From NCBI RefSeq assembly GCF_019331795.1, contig NZ_JAHPZL010000004.1:115870-179869 (forward strand): a stretch of 64,000 nt of DNA. The letters are read 5' to 3'. The position numbers and the translations under genes are program-made. Of this stretch, positions 27,234 to 37,259 are shown piece by piece (position 1 is the first letter of the stretch; each line of letters opens with the position of its first letter). The DNA comes from Austwickia sp. TVS 96-490-7B (GTDB lineage: Bacteria > Actinomycetota > Actinomycetes > Actinomycetales > Dermatophilaceae). A model generated the notes under the pieces. That model worked only from the letters and a program-made list of their open reading frames with translations, searched no databases and was not told the origin of the DNA.

Positions 27234-27833
27234 ATGTCTCTCCCCCACCTGCTCGCCGACCGCCTCGATCAGTCCTTCCGCTTCACCAGCCCTGGAGCCG
27301 CCCACGGATGGGTCGATATGGCCCGCCGCCTCGCCGCTGGAACCCCGGTCCCCGCCAGTGACCTCACCGCCGAAACCCTCGACCTATGCCGCCGCACCTC
27401 CAGCACCCAATGGGACGGTGAGACCGTCACCGGCAGCATCATCACCACCCAACCCACCGACCACCAGATCACCCACCCCGGTGGTCAAGCCTGGACATGG
27501 TGCATCTTCGACGCGATGCTCGCCGGGCTCATCCTGCCCGGACCAGTCCACATCACCACGACCTGCGCCACCACCGGACAGCCGTTATGGCTGACCATCA
27601 ACTCGGGACTCATCACCGGACAGCCCGACACCACCTGGGTCAGCCTGCCCAGCGAGTTCACCGCCGACGGTGACCTTCGCGCCGAATTCTGCTGTCGGGC
27701 CCGCATGTGGACCAGCCCCACCGACCGTGACGACGTCGCCTGGCTACGACCCGACGACGCCATGCATACCGTCGCCGTCACCGCCGTCCTCCTCGGGATG
27801 ATCGACGCCACCGAACTCCCCACCGCCGCCTAG
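27234..27833 (+). CDS. Alkylmercury-lyase (MerB)-like protein
   Basis: 199 residues. The pattern matches the MerB fold, with catalytic residues in register with plasmid R831b MerB: Cys90 and Asp93 in TWCIFDAM correspond to Cys96 and Asp99, Cys111 in TTTCATTGQP to Cys117, and Cys153 in EFCCRARMW to Cys159. True MerB breaks carbon-mercury bonds. No merR, merA or merT lies nearby, and the upstream palindrome looks Fur/Zur-like, so a metal-homeostasis role is possible. Activity on organomercurials is not certain. Confidence 0.8.
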   Translation: MSLPHLLADRLDQSFRFTSPGAAHGWVDMARRLAAGTPVPASDLTAETLDLCRRTSSTQWDGETVTGSIITTQPTDHQITHPGGQAWTWCIFDAMLAGLILPGPVHITTTCATTGQPLWLTINSGLITGQPDTTWVSLPSEFTADGDLRAEFCCRARMWTSPTDRDDVAWLRPDDAMHTVAVTAVLLGMIDATELPTAA

Positions 27834-27866
27834 TCCCAGCTAGGCATCACCAAGACGGCGCAGTAC

Positions 27867-28457
27867 TCACCCCACGGGGTAGGTGCCCCACACCTCATAT
27901 CGGGGACGACGGCCCGGCCCTTGGCCCAGATACGACACGATCAATGACACCTGTTTCGGTTGCCAGGACGGACCGTGATACCCGTCAAGCAATCGCACCC
28001 AGCGCGCCACACTCAACGGCCGAGATAGTCGCGCCAACGTCAGATGCGCCCGGAAGCGTTGCCCGTCAACGCGCACCCCGGACGTCGCGAACGCCGTACG
28101 ACATCGACGGGACAGTGCCGCCAATTCCTCAGCTGCACCCCCCAGCCCGCCCTCCGCACCCACCACGCCAGCCCACCACACGCGTGCCCGATCAGGATCT
28201 GGAAAAGCGCCACCACCGGTGACCCGCAACGAAGGCAAAATCGATCGACCAGCCGCATCAGCCAACCGCTCCCCGATATCGTCCAGCAAGAAATCCGGCA
28301 CCTCAGCAGCAAAAGCACACGTCACATGCCACTGATCCGGCACAGTCCAGCGCCACTCAGCAGGCGCCGCATCCCGACGTACCGCCAGAAAGTCCTCAAG
28401 ATCCTCCACGACTTCCAGCGGCGGAACCACCGCGGCAAACACTCGAAGTGACGACAT
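27867..28457 (-). CDS. thpR: RNA 2',3'-cyclic phosphodiesterase (ThpR, 2H family)
   Basis: 196 residues from ATG 28457; a GTG two codons earlier is also in frame. The two HxTx motifs that define the 2H phosphoesterase superfamily are present: HVTCAF and HLTLAR. It opens 2',3'-cyclic phosphates at RNA ends and may ligate tRNA halves in vitro. The stop of the DUF1648 gene lies just 3' of it on the other side, and the two may share a transcript. Expected family length. Confidence 0.9.
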   Translation of the reverse strand: MSSLRVFAAVVPPLEVVEDLEDFLAVRRDAAPAEWRWTVPDQWHVTCAFAAEVPDFLLDDIGERLADAAGRSILPSLRVTGGGAFPDPDRARVWWAGVVGAEGGLGGAAEELAALSRRCRTAFATSGVRVDGQRFRAHLTLARLSRPLSVARWVRLLDGYHGPSWQPKQVSLIVSYLGQGPGRRPRYEVWGTYPVG

Positions 28458-28469
28458 CACCACACGCCG

Positions 28470-29621
28470 TCATCCCGCCAGCAATGGCACCGCCACCGCG
28501 GCAGCCGTCACCACGAAAAGACCTCCGAGCAGCAGCATTCCCGCCGGATGACCCACGTTGATCGTGTATCCGATCCCGATGCGTTTCGCCACGAACAGCG
28601 CCGGATCATCCCGGTCGCAATAGATCACCCCCCAAATCCAGCTCGCATCATCGTCAACTGATTCCGACCCCGCCAGGGCAGGTACGTCGCCGTTCCGACT
28701 GTCCATCACCTCCGGGAGCAGCGGAGTCCTCTCACGCCGAATCTGAGAGACGACCAAGGCCACCACCAACACCACTGACCCCACCACCGGCACAGGCAAC
28801 AGCGCATCCCACTGCTCCCACATCACCACAGCAGTGCACCCCAGAATCCCGGCCACCGCGACGGACAGCACCCCAAGCACCCGCTGACTAGCGCGCCGAT
28901 CCCGCAGGTTCTTCGCCTGAGCCACAAGCGCATTGCCGTCGGGGAGCGTCCGAGACGCCCGCGCTGCCACGAAGACGCTCATCGTCAACGTAGTGATCAC
29001 CACGATCGCAGCCAACGCCGGAAGCATCCACATCGTGGCTGCGCTCTTCGGCTCCCACCTATCGAACTGCGTCAAACTGCTGTGCGTCGCCATCGGGTCC
29101 GGCAAATCGGGATAACGCCACACCCCATATCCGCCAGTCGCCGCCACCAGCAGCAGCCCCGCCGCATGCCACCGCCACGCCACCTGCACCGGTGCGGCCT
29201 CCCTCGCGACCTGCGACACCGCCGTCGCCGCCCCGTCGTACCACCGCCCCTCCTGCTTGGCCGCCCGCAACGGACACGAGGCCCACCACATCGCCACCAC
29301 CCCCAGCGCTGGAGTGAGCAGAGTCACCACCGGTACGACGATCAACTCAAGTCGCGCCGCAAGCGCAGGGCTGCCTGCAGTGTCAGCATGAGCGGAACCG
29401 GGACGGCTCAGTGACCAGCACGCTAGAAGCGCCAAGAGTTCCACCACAGCGATAACGACGATGATCAGTCGGTAGCGGGTGACTGCATCACGCACCACCG
29501 GGTCATCGACCCGGTCGCTGGGGACCCGCACCCCCAAAGGCACGGTGCGGGCGGACAGGTCTGGAACTGCCAGCATGAGTGCGCTCATCATCATGAGCAT
29601 GGCGGCGGCATACCACCACAT
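28470..29621 (-). CDS. DUF1648/DUF5808 membrane protein
   Basis: 383 residues; ATG 29621 lies 5 nt after the GntR stop, so the two are an operon. About eight membrane helices are seen. The DUF1648 signature is YPDLPDPMATHSSLTQFDRW. Near the C-terminus WIWGVIYCDRDDPALFVAKRIGIGYTINVGHP matches DUF5808, a motif seen in SdpI-like and GntR-linked membrane proteins. The family includes SdpI-like immunity and signalling proteins of Bacillus. Pairing with a YtrA-type GntR regulator suggests a cell-envelope stress response. Confidence 0.88.
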   Translation of the reverse strand: MWWYAAAMLMMMSALMLAVPDLSARTVPLGVRVPSDRVDDPVVRDAVTRYRLIIVVIAVVELLALLACWSLSRPGSAHADTAGSPALAARLELIVVPVVTLLTPALGVVAMWWASCPLRAAKQEGRWYDGAATAVSQVAREAAPVQVAWRWHAAGLLLVAATGGYGVWRYPDLPDPMATHSSLTQFDRWEPKSAATMWMLPALAAIVVITTLTMSVFVAARASRTLPDGNALVAQAKNLRDRRASQRVLGVLSVAVAGILGCTAVVMWEQWDALLPVPVVGSVVLVVALVVSQIRRERTPLLPEVMDSRNGDVPALAGSESVDDDASWIWGVIYCDRDDPALFVAKRIGIGYTINVGHPAGMLLLGGLFVVTAAAVAVPLLAG

Positions 29622-29626
29622 CGTTC

Positions 29627-30025
29627 TCAAGGCCTTTCGTCGAATGAATCGAGGATGTCCCGGCACATATCTTGAACCTGGTCAGCAGTCATTCCTTGGG
29701 CGCGGGCCTCAGCGAGGAGGACTCGAAGCCGAGGCCGCCAATCCGCCGCATACGTTTCCCCTGGTGGGCCTGAGTTTCGGTCCCGGATCACATAGGTGCC
29801 CGACTTAGCATTGGTGGCGACCAATCCTTCGCTACGCAGCAGGTCATAGCCTTTACTGATGGTGGCAGGATTGACCCCAAAAGCCACGCCAAGTCGTCGT
29901 ACCGAAGCCAGTCCTTCTCCTTGGGAGAATTGACCGGTAGCGATTCCCTCGACGATGCGGTCGCGCAACTGCTGATATAGCGGCACTGACGCGCAGGGAT
30001 CGAGAAAGACATCCACGCCAGTCAT
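29627..30025 (-). CDS. GntR family regulator, YtrA subfamily
   Basis: 132 residues from ATG 30025, the usual length for YtrA-type regulators that have a winged helix and only a short C-terminal dimerisation tail. The helix-turn-helix region is VPLYQQLRDRIVEGIATGQF...SVRRLGVAFGVNPATISKGYDLLRSEGLV. It is coupled to the downstream membrane gene and divergent from the secreted hydrolase. An AT-rich palindrome just before the start is a likely autoregulatory operator. The effector is unknown. Confidence 0.92.
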   Translation of the reverse strand: MTGVDVFLDPCASVPLYQQLRDRIVEGIATGQFSQGEGLASVRRLGVAFGVNPATISKGYDLLRSEGLVATNAKSGTYVIRDRNSGPPGETYAADWRPRLRVLLAEARAQGMTADQVQDMCRDILDSFDERP

Positions 30026-30027
30026 CT

Positions 30028-30044
30028 TAATTGTCTTAGAATTA
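30028..30044. promoter_or_regulatory. AT-rich palindrome before the GntR gene
   Basis: TAATT-GTCTTAG-AATTA at 30028-30044 lies 3-19 nt before the GntR start, in the divergent promoter region. It is a candidate operator for the regulator itself. Confidence 0.5.
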
Positions 30045-30097
30045 GTAGTACAGATGGCGTGTGATGCCGCCGCACCACACCCACCCAGGAGACCACC

Positions 30098-31525
30098 ATG
30101 GCCCGCAGGATCCGACCGCTGCTCGTCCCCCTCGCCGCCGCATGTCTTCTCGTCAGCAGCCCGTACGCCGTACCCGCCCAGGCCGCCGCCACCCAGTCCA
30201 TCGCGGCAGCCAAACCCTGCCTCGACACTCCCGTCCTCGCCCATACCTATCCCACCTGGCTGGACCGGCCACACCGGGAGCGGCTCTGCGCGCTCACCCT
30301 CCGCATCTCCGCTGACCTCGGACGAGGCGACACCCACTTGGCGTACGCCCAACTCACCCCCGAAGCCGCCGCACACACCAGCGAAAAAGACCTCACCGCA
30401 AGCTTCCACAGCGTCATCGCCCAGGCAGGCCCCTTGCACGACGTCAGTGGCCTCCGAGTCAGCATGTCCGGAGCGAATCCGATGGTCCACGCCACCATGC
30501 GCTACGCGCGCGCCACCTGGATCCTGACCGTTACGCCCAACCAGCAGGACCGCTACAACGGCATCTGGACCCGACCCGCCAACGCCGCCGAACCCATCCC
30601 CCTCCCCCCGGCACGCACCGGCCCACACGCTGTCGACCACCCTCGCCGCATCGGCCCCTACCGCCTACGCGCCACCCTGGCCACTCCCCTCCGCCAGCCC
30701 GCCCGGGCCGTCGCTCTCATCGTTCCCGGCAGCGGGCCTCACGACCTTGACTGCACCGTCGGCGCCGCCCACAACAAACCATTACGCGACATCGCCGACG
30801 GCCTCGCCGCCCAGGGCATCGCCACCCTCCGCGTCGACAAACGGTTCTCGACCTACCCCGACAGCGCCCTACCCACCCACACCATCCGCGACGAAATCCT
30901 CGACGACGTCAACGACGCCCTCACCCAGCTGCAGAACGACCCCCAGACTCGGCGCCTGCCGACCTATGTCATCGGACACAGCCTCGGCGGGATGCTGCTA
31001 CCCACCATCATGGCCACCCATCCCCAGCTCACCGGCGGCATCTCTCTCGCCGGGAGCCTGCGCAGCCTCTGGGACATCATCGCCGACCAAATCACCGCCG
31101 TCGTCGAAGCCGACCCCACCCTCACTCCATCCCAACGAGCTGCAAAGATAGCGGCCACCCGAGCCGACGCCGCCACAGCCAACTCCCTCGACGACCCCAC
31201 CGCCACCACCAAACTGTTCGGCACACAGGCGTCGTACATTGTCAGCCTCAACCGCTTACACCCCGCTGCCACCGCCGCCACGATCAACCGTCCCCTGCTG
31301 ATCACACAAGGCGGCAAAGACGTCCAGGTCAGCCGCAAAGACTTCGCGTCATGGAAAGACGCCCTCGCCAGGAAACCCCACGTCACCTACCGTGAATTTC
31401 CTCAGCTGAACCACTTGTTCATGACCTCACGAGGGCTCGGTGTCGGCGACTACGACCACCCCGGCACCGTCCACCCCGACGTCATTCGCGCCCTGTCGGA
31501 CTTCATCCACCCCAGCGACAGCTGA
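30098..31525 (+). CDS. Secreted alpha/beta hydrolase with DUF3887-like N-terminal domain
   Basis: 475 residues with a Sec signal peptide (RPLLVPLAAACLLVSSPYAVPAQA). Residues ~40-150 resemble a DUF3887-type domain. The hydrolase core has the nucleophile elbow GHSLGGML, an acid in QGGKDVQV and the base in LNHLFM, so the triad is complete. Oxyanion/substrate strand IVPGSGPHDLDCTVG is typical of the dienelactone-hydrolase-like peptidase_S9 subgroup. It is secreted and probably cleaves an ester or amide; the substrate is unknown. It faces the GntR operon across a short shared promoter. Confidence 0.88.
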   Translation: MARRIRPLLVPLAAACLLVSSPYAVPAQAAATQSIAAAKPCLDTPVLAHTYPTWLDRPHRERLCALTLRISADLGRGDTHLAYAQLTPEAAAHTSEKDLTASFHSVIAQAGPLHDVSGLRVSMSGANPMVHATMRYARATWILTVTPNQQDRYNGIWTRPANAAEPIPLPPARTGPHAVDHPRRIGPYRLRATLATPLRQPARAVALIVPGSGPHDLDCTVGAAHNKPLRDIADGLAAQGIATLRVDKRFSTYPDSALPTHTIRDEILDDVNDALTQLQNDPQTRRLPTYVIGHSLGGMLLPTIMATHPQLTGGISLAGSLRSLWDIIADQITAVVEADPTLTPSQRAAKIAATRADAATANSLDDPTATTKLFGTQASYIVSLNRLHPAATAATINRPLLITQGGKDVQVSRKDFASWKDALARKPHVTYREFPQLNHLFMTSRGLGVGDYDHPGTVHPDVIRALSDFIHPSDS

Positions 31526-31653
31526 CACCTCCACATAGCCGCACACTGCGCGGAGATATTCGGGCGATGCGGGCGGGAGGTCACCGTGGACAGTCCACCG
31601 TAGCTATCGTCACCAACCACCCTGTCCCGTCGGAGGTATACCGGTCGACGGCG

Positions 31654-31783
31654 CTCCGTCGGACCTACACAGGTGCCCTGGCGTGTCGCCGACAAACCAA
31701 GCGCACCTCTCTGACCTGCGATAACGCCGACGCCCCGATCGAAGAGATAACACGCCAGGGCACCTGTGTACGTCCAACGGGAC
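31654..31783. mobile_element. MITE-like element with ~33-bp terminal inverted repeats
   Basis: The left arm 31654-31686 and the right arm 31750-31783 are inverted copies: a perfect 20-bp core (31667-31686 with 31750-31769), then outer sequence with few mismatches. The outer end motif GTCCCGTYGGACGTACA recurs at 31624-31640 and at the ends of 56222-56329. There is no coding capacity in the ~63-bp centre. It may be a non-autonomous transposon or a long RNA stem; no target duplication was identified. Confidence 0.5.
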
Positions 31784-31932
31784 AACACTCGCCCGCCCAC
31801 AACGCCACACCACCGACGTCACCGATACCTGCGCCGCCACACCACGACTATCCGCGCAATGACTGTCACCCCCACCAGACGCACGCCAGGCACGACGCCG
31901 ACGCCATCCGCACCACGTCGCCGACGAATGGC

Positions 31933-31971
31933 GGGTCCGGTCCCCACAGAGGCCCCACGAGGACCGGACCC
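31933..31971 (-). terminator. Hairpin downstream of tyrosine phenol-lyase
   Basis: GGGTCCGGTCC (31933-31943) pairs perfectly with 31961-31971 around a 17-nt loop, ~80 nt past the lyase stop. Confidence 0.55.
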
Positions 31972-32051
31972 TCTCCACCACTCCGTCCCTGGCAGGTTCG
32001 TGCCCCTCACCTGCAGTGGTCGAAGTGGAGTTTGCGGGTATCGCTGCAGCG

Positions 32052-33855
<1,804 letters not shown>

Positions 33856-35514
33856 ATGAGTTCGGTCCCCAGAACTGTCCTCGCCGTGGCACTGGCAACG
33901 CCCCTCGCCGTGGCTACACCCCTGGCGACCACTCATGCTTCCACCCCTCACCACCCGGACATCCAGGTCAGCGCTCTCACCAAGACGCCACCAACGGACG
34001 ATCGGACGCTCACCCCGCAAACCCGATTCACCATGAACGCCGACGGGTCCTCCGGCCGTGCCCCTCACGGCGAAGACATCCCCAACATCGACATCGTCCG
34101 CAAAACCATCCGCACCTATTACGGCGCGACCGAGCAGGGCGTTGCCGACAAGAGCGCCTCCCCCTACATCAGCGAAATCACCTCGACCCTCGAGAAAGCC
34201 ACTCGCGCCCTACCTCAACAGGCAGCCCAGAACACCGCCGAAGACAAGAAGCCCGCCATCGTCCTTGACGTTGACGACACCATGCTGTGGACATACGACA
34301 TGCAGGACGCTGCGCTGCATTTTGTCTACCACAAAAACATTGTCGACTGGTGGGTCAAACAAGCCAGTTACCCTGCCGTCCCTGGAATGGTGTCTTTCGT
34401 CGCGAAGGCACGTGCTGCCGGATTCACGGTCTTTGCCCTGACCGGACGTCCTGCCGACCAGCGGTCTGCGACGCTGACCAACCTAGAACGCGCCGGTTAC
34501 AGCGGGTTCACCGAAAAAACACTCTTCACCAAATGGGGAAAAAACCCCAAACCGGCCTATGTCACCTGCGCCGCCGACCCCTGCACCACCGTGGAGTTCA
34601 AGGCAGGGACTCGACGCCACATCGAATCCCAGGGTTACCGCATCGCCATGTCTGTCGGCGACCAGTGGTCTGACCTGCAAGGCGGATCTACTGCGGGAAT
34701 CCTTAAACTGCCTAACCCGACGTACTATCTCCCCTCCCCCGACCTGCCAGGAAAGCCCGAGCCCAAGCTGCGGCCCCGCACCATTTTCACGATGAAAGCC
34801 GACGGCAGCAGCGGCCGCCACAGCAGCGGGGAAGACATTCCCAACATAGATGTCGTCAAAGAGACCATCCGCACCTATTACGGCGCCACCGATGACGGCA
34901 TCGCGGGCCCGGTGGCCTCGCCGTATCGCACTGAAATGGCTCAGCTGACAAAGAAGTGGCAGGACAAACTCAGCAAGGAATGCCGCGGCGGAGCCACCAA
35001 AGGCGGAGACCGTCCAGCGATCGTGGTCGACACTGATGACACCACTCTCATGACGTATGACATGCAGGACGACGCCATGCGCTTCCATTTTGACTCCAAG
35101 GTGCAGAACGCCTGGGTCGAACAGGGCTTGTTTCCTGCCACACCTGGGATGGTCGATGTCGTCAACACCGCTAAGAATGCGGGCTGCACCGTCTTAGGCA
35201 TCACCGGCCGCAAAGTCAACCAGGCTAATTGGTCATTGGCGAACCTCCGCCGCGTCGGCTATCCCGATTTTACCCCTGGCACCTACATCACCAAATATTT
35301 AGACACCCCAGATAGCCCGAAGCCGCCGTACATGAAATGCGCGAGTAAGGAATGCACCACGGTGGAGTTCAAATCTTCCACCCGGGCATGGTTTGAATCG
35401 CCTCGCGGGGGCCGATATCAGATCATCGCCAACTTCGGTGATCAATACAGCGACCTGATTGGCGGCCACGGCGCTCCGATGAAACTCCCCAACCCGACGT
35501 ACTACCTGCCCTGA
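33856..35514 (+). CDS. Secreted HAD acid phosphatase with two tandem catalytic domains
   Basis: 552 residues from ATG 33856 with a Sec signal peptide (VLAVALATPLAVATPLATTHA). Two class-B-acid-phosphatase-like HAD domains follow. Each begins with (F)TM(N/K)ADGSSGR, GEDIPNID and TIRTYYGAT, and carries motif I: LDVDDT (Asp138, Asp140) in the first and VDTDDT (Asp392, Asp394) in the second. Each ends with an FGDQYSDL-like motif IV (VGDQWSDLQGG, FGDQYSDLIGG) and LPNPTYYLP. Both halves keep the nucleophile, so both could be active on extracellular phosphomonoesters. The 3' end overlaps the MFS gene by 13 bp. Confidence 0.9.
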   Translation: MSSVPRTVLAVALATPLAVATPLATTHASTPHHPDIQVSALTKTPPTDDRTLTPQTRFTMNADGSSGRAPHGEDIPNIDIVRKTIRTYYGATEQGVADKSASPYISEITSTLEKATRALPQQAAQNTAEDKKPAIVLDVDDTMLWTYDMQDAALHFVYHKNIVDWWVKQASYPAVPGMVSFVAKARAAGFTVFALTGRPADQRSATLTNLERAGYSGFTEKTLFTKWGKNPKPAYVTCAADPCTTVEFKAGTRRHIESQGYRIAMSVGDQWSDLQGGSTAGILKLPNPTYYLPSPDLPGKPEPKLRPRTIFTMKADGSSGRHSSGEDIPNIDVVKETIRTYYGATDDGIAGPVASPYRTEMAQLTKKWQDKLSKECRGGATKGGDRPAIVVDTDDTTLMTYDMQDDAMRFHFDSKVQNAWVEQGLFPATPGMVDVVNTAKNAGCTVLGITGRKVNQANWSLANLRRVGYPDFTPGTYITKYLDTPDSPKPPYMKCASKECTTVEFKSSTRAWFESPRGGRYQIIANFGDQYSDLIGGHGAPMKLPNPTYYLP

Positions 35515-36764
35515 TCAGCCCTGCCCTGATCAGCCGGTGGATCGTCATACCTCCTGCTGCCGCGCTGCTCCTGCAAGACAGGTGTGATCGCGAGCGCGGC
35601 GGTCAGGAGCACGGGTACGACGAGCAGGGCATGGCGCATTCCGACGAGGTCGCCGAGGTGCCCTAGCGCGGGTGGGCCGATGAGGAATGCGCCGTACGCG
35701 ATGGTGGAAACGACGCTGACTCGGGCTGCGGCGTGGTGAGGGTCGTCAGCGGCGGCGCTCATCCCGACGGGGAAGCCGAGGGAGACCCCTATCCCCCATA
35801 GGCCAGCGCCGAGGGCAGCGAGCCATGGGGTGCCGGTGACGACGAGCAGTGACCCGGTGGCGGCGACGAGAAAAAAGACTCGCAGCAAGGGGACTCGTCC
35901 GTATCGGTCGAGCAGGTCGGCGCCGTACCAGCGTCCGGCGGTCATGCAGGTGAGGAAGAAGGCGAAGCCGAGTACTCCTGCTCCGCTGGGGAGTCCGTGT
36001 CCGTCGATCAGGGTGATCGACAGCCAGTCGTTGGCGGCGCCTTCGGTGAAGGCGGCGATGAGGGTGACTGCGCCGATCATCAGGGTGCGCGGTTCCTGCC
36101 AGGCGGTGGCGTGGCGGCGTGGGGTTGGTCCGTCGACGGTGGGGGTGTGCTGAGCGTCTGGTGGTGAGGTGTGGGAGTGCGGGAGGAATGCGGATACGGC
36201 GGCGGTGGCGAGCGCCATGACGATGGGGGCTCCGAGCCCGAAGTGCCAGGTGAGGGGGATGTGGGTGGCGGTCATGACGCTGGCGAGTGCTGCGGCGAGG
36301 ACTGTGCCGAGGCTGAATCCGGCGTGGTAGCGGGGCATGACGGTGCGATTGAGGCGGTGTTCGACGGCGGCGCCTTCGATGTTCATTGCGACGTCCCAGA
36401 GTCCGAGGCCGAGCATCGTGATGAAGAGTGGGGCCGCCGTCACCATCGGGTCGTGTCTGTGTTCGGCGCTGATGGCGACGGCGGCGAGGGCGAGTTGGGT
36501 GAGGATGGCGCCGCCCAGGACGGTGCGGGCGGCGCCGTATCGGGTGGCGAGTCGTCCGGCGCTGGGCAGGCCCACCAGGGAGCCTGCTGATCCGACGAGG
36601 AGGAGCAGCCCTAACTGGCCGGGGCTGAGGTGGAGGGTGGCTTTGAGGTCGGGGATGCGTCCTGCCCAGGTGGCGAAGGTCCATCCGTTGAGGACGAAGA
36701 CGATGCTGGTCGCGACGTGTGCCCGGTGGATCTGGCTGGGTGTGGGGTCGTGGCCTGGTGGCAT
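35502..36764 (-). CDS. MFS transporter
   Basis: 420 residues with 12 predicted helices. FATWAGRIPDLKATLHLSPGQLGLLLL at the start and GRLATRYGAARTVLGG (motif A region) are typical of the small Ydjk/YbjJ-like MFS proteins related to fucose-permease and unknown-substrate exporters. The ATG at 36764 has GAGGAC upstream. The C-terminus ends in a duplicated DQGRADQGR generated by a short direct repeat (CCTGATCAGCC) at the 3' end. Substrate unknown. It may be cotranscribed with the 106-residue gene just upstream. Confidence 0.9.
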   Translation of the reverse strand: MPPGHDPTPSQIHRAHVATSIVFVLNGWTFATWAGRIPDLKATLHLSPGQLGLLLLVGSAGSLVGLPSAGRLATRYGAARTVLGGAILTQLALAAVAISAEHRHDPMVTAAPLFITMLGLGLWDVAMNIEGAAVEHRLNRTVMPRYHAGFSLGTVLAAALASVMTATHIPLTWHFGLGAPIVMALATAAVSAFLPHSHTSPPDAQHTPTVDGPTPRRHATAWQEPRTLMIGAVTLIAAFTEGAANDWLSITLIDGHGLPSGAGVLGFAFFLTCMTAGRWYGADLLDRYGRVPLLRVFFLVAATGSLLVVTGTPWLAALGAGLWGIGVSLGFPVGMSAAADDPHHAAARVSVVSTIAYGAFLIGPPALGHLGDLVGMRHALLVVPVLLTAALAITPVLQEQRGSRRYDDPPADQGRADQGR

Positions 36765-36788
36765 CGTGGTGTCCTCGGGGTGGGTGGG

Positions 36789-37109
36789 TTAGGTGGTGGC
36801 GAGGGCTTTGCGAGCGAGGCTTTCCCATTGGGCGACGTCGTCGGCGGGCACGATGACCCATCCGTCGGCGTGTTGGGCGGTGACGAGTTCGTCGGCGTGG
36901 GCGAGCACGTCGTCGGCGGCATCGGCGGCGTCGGCGGGAGCGTCGGGGGCGGGGATGGCGCGGAAGGCCATCTGGTCGTCCAGGTCGAGCCGGGCGAAGG
37001 GGATGCCGTCGTGGGTGAGGATTGCGGCGCCGGTGTCGTCGTGGCCTTCTTCGACGCCGAGGTCGGCGAGGTCGGTGAGGAGTTTGTCGAAGAGTGCGCG
37101 CACGTTCAT
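36789..37109 (-). CDS. Small acidic hypothetical protein, 106 aa
   Basis: ATG at 37109 preceded by GGAAGG; an ATG three codons earlier is too close to that site. Acidic, soluble, with an Ala/Asp-rich middle (APADAADAADDV) and an aromatic tail (DGWVIVPADDVAQWESLARKA). It lies 24 bp before the MFS gene on the same strand, so it is probably in one operon. No family recognised. Confidence 0.6.
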   Translation of the reverse strand: MNVRALFDKLLTDLADLGVEEGHDDTGAAILTHDGIPFARLDLDDQMAFRAIPAPDAPADAADAADDVLAHADELVTAQHADGWVIVPADDVAQWESLARKALATT

Positions 37110-37259
37110 GGGGGTCATCCTTCCAGCAGGGGTGGTGGGGAGGGGCGGCGCGGGCTGGAGCGCGGAGGGGGCTACCGTGGGAGGCGGCGGTGACGCGCTG
37201 GCCTGCTGCGGCGTACGCCTTATGGTCCACCATCCTGCGTGATTGAGGAGAATCCTGCG

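Larger units (their letters stand above)
31526..32051. other. Intergenic region with inverted-repeat element and terminator
   Basis: This 526-bp gap separates the hydrolase (+) and tyrosine phenol-lyase (-) gene ends. It holds an inverted-repeat element (31654-31783), an extra copy of its end motif (31624-31640), and a hairpin (31933-31971). No convincing gene is seen on either strand. Confidence 0.7.

Noticed and set aside
35746-37233. 495-codon minus-strand frame over the MFS gene
   Set aside because: It is an alternative frame of the MFS gene, extremely Arg/Pro/His-rich, with no domain. The MFS frame has clear helices and a ribosome site.
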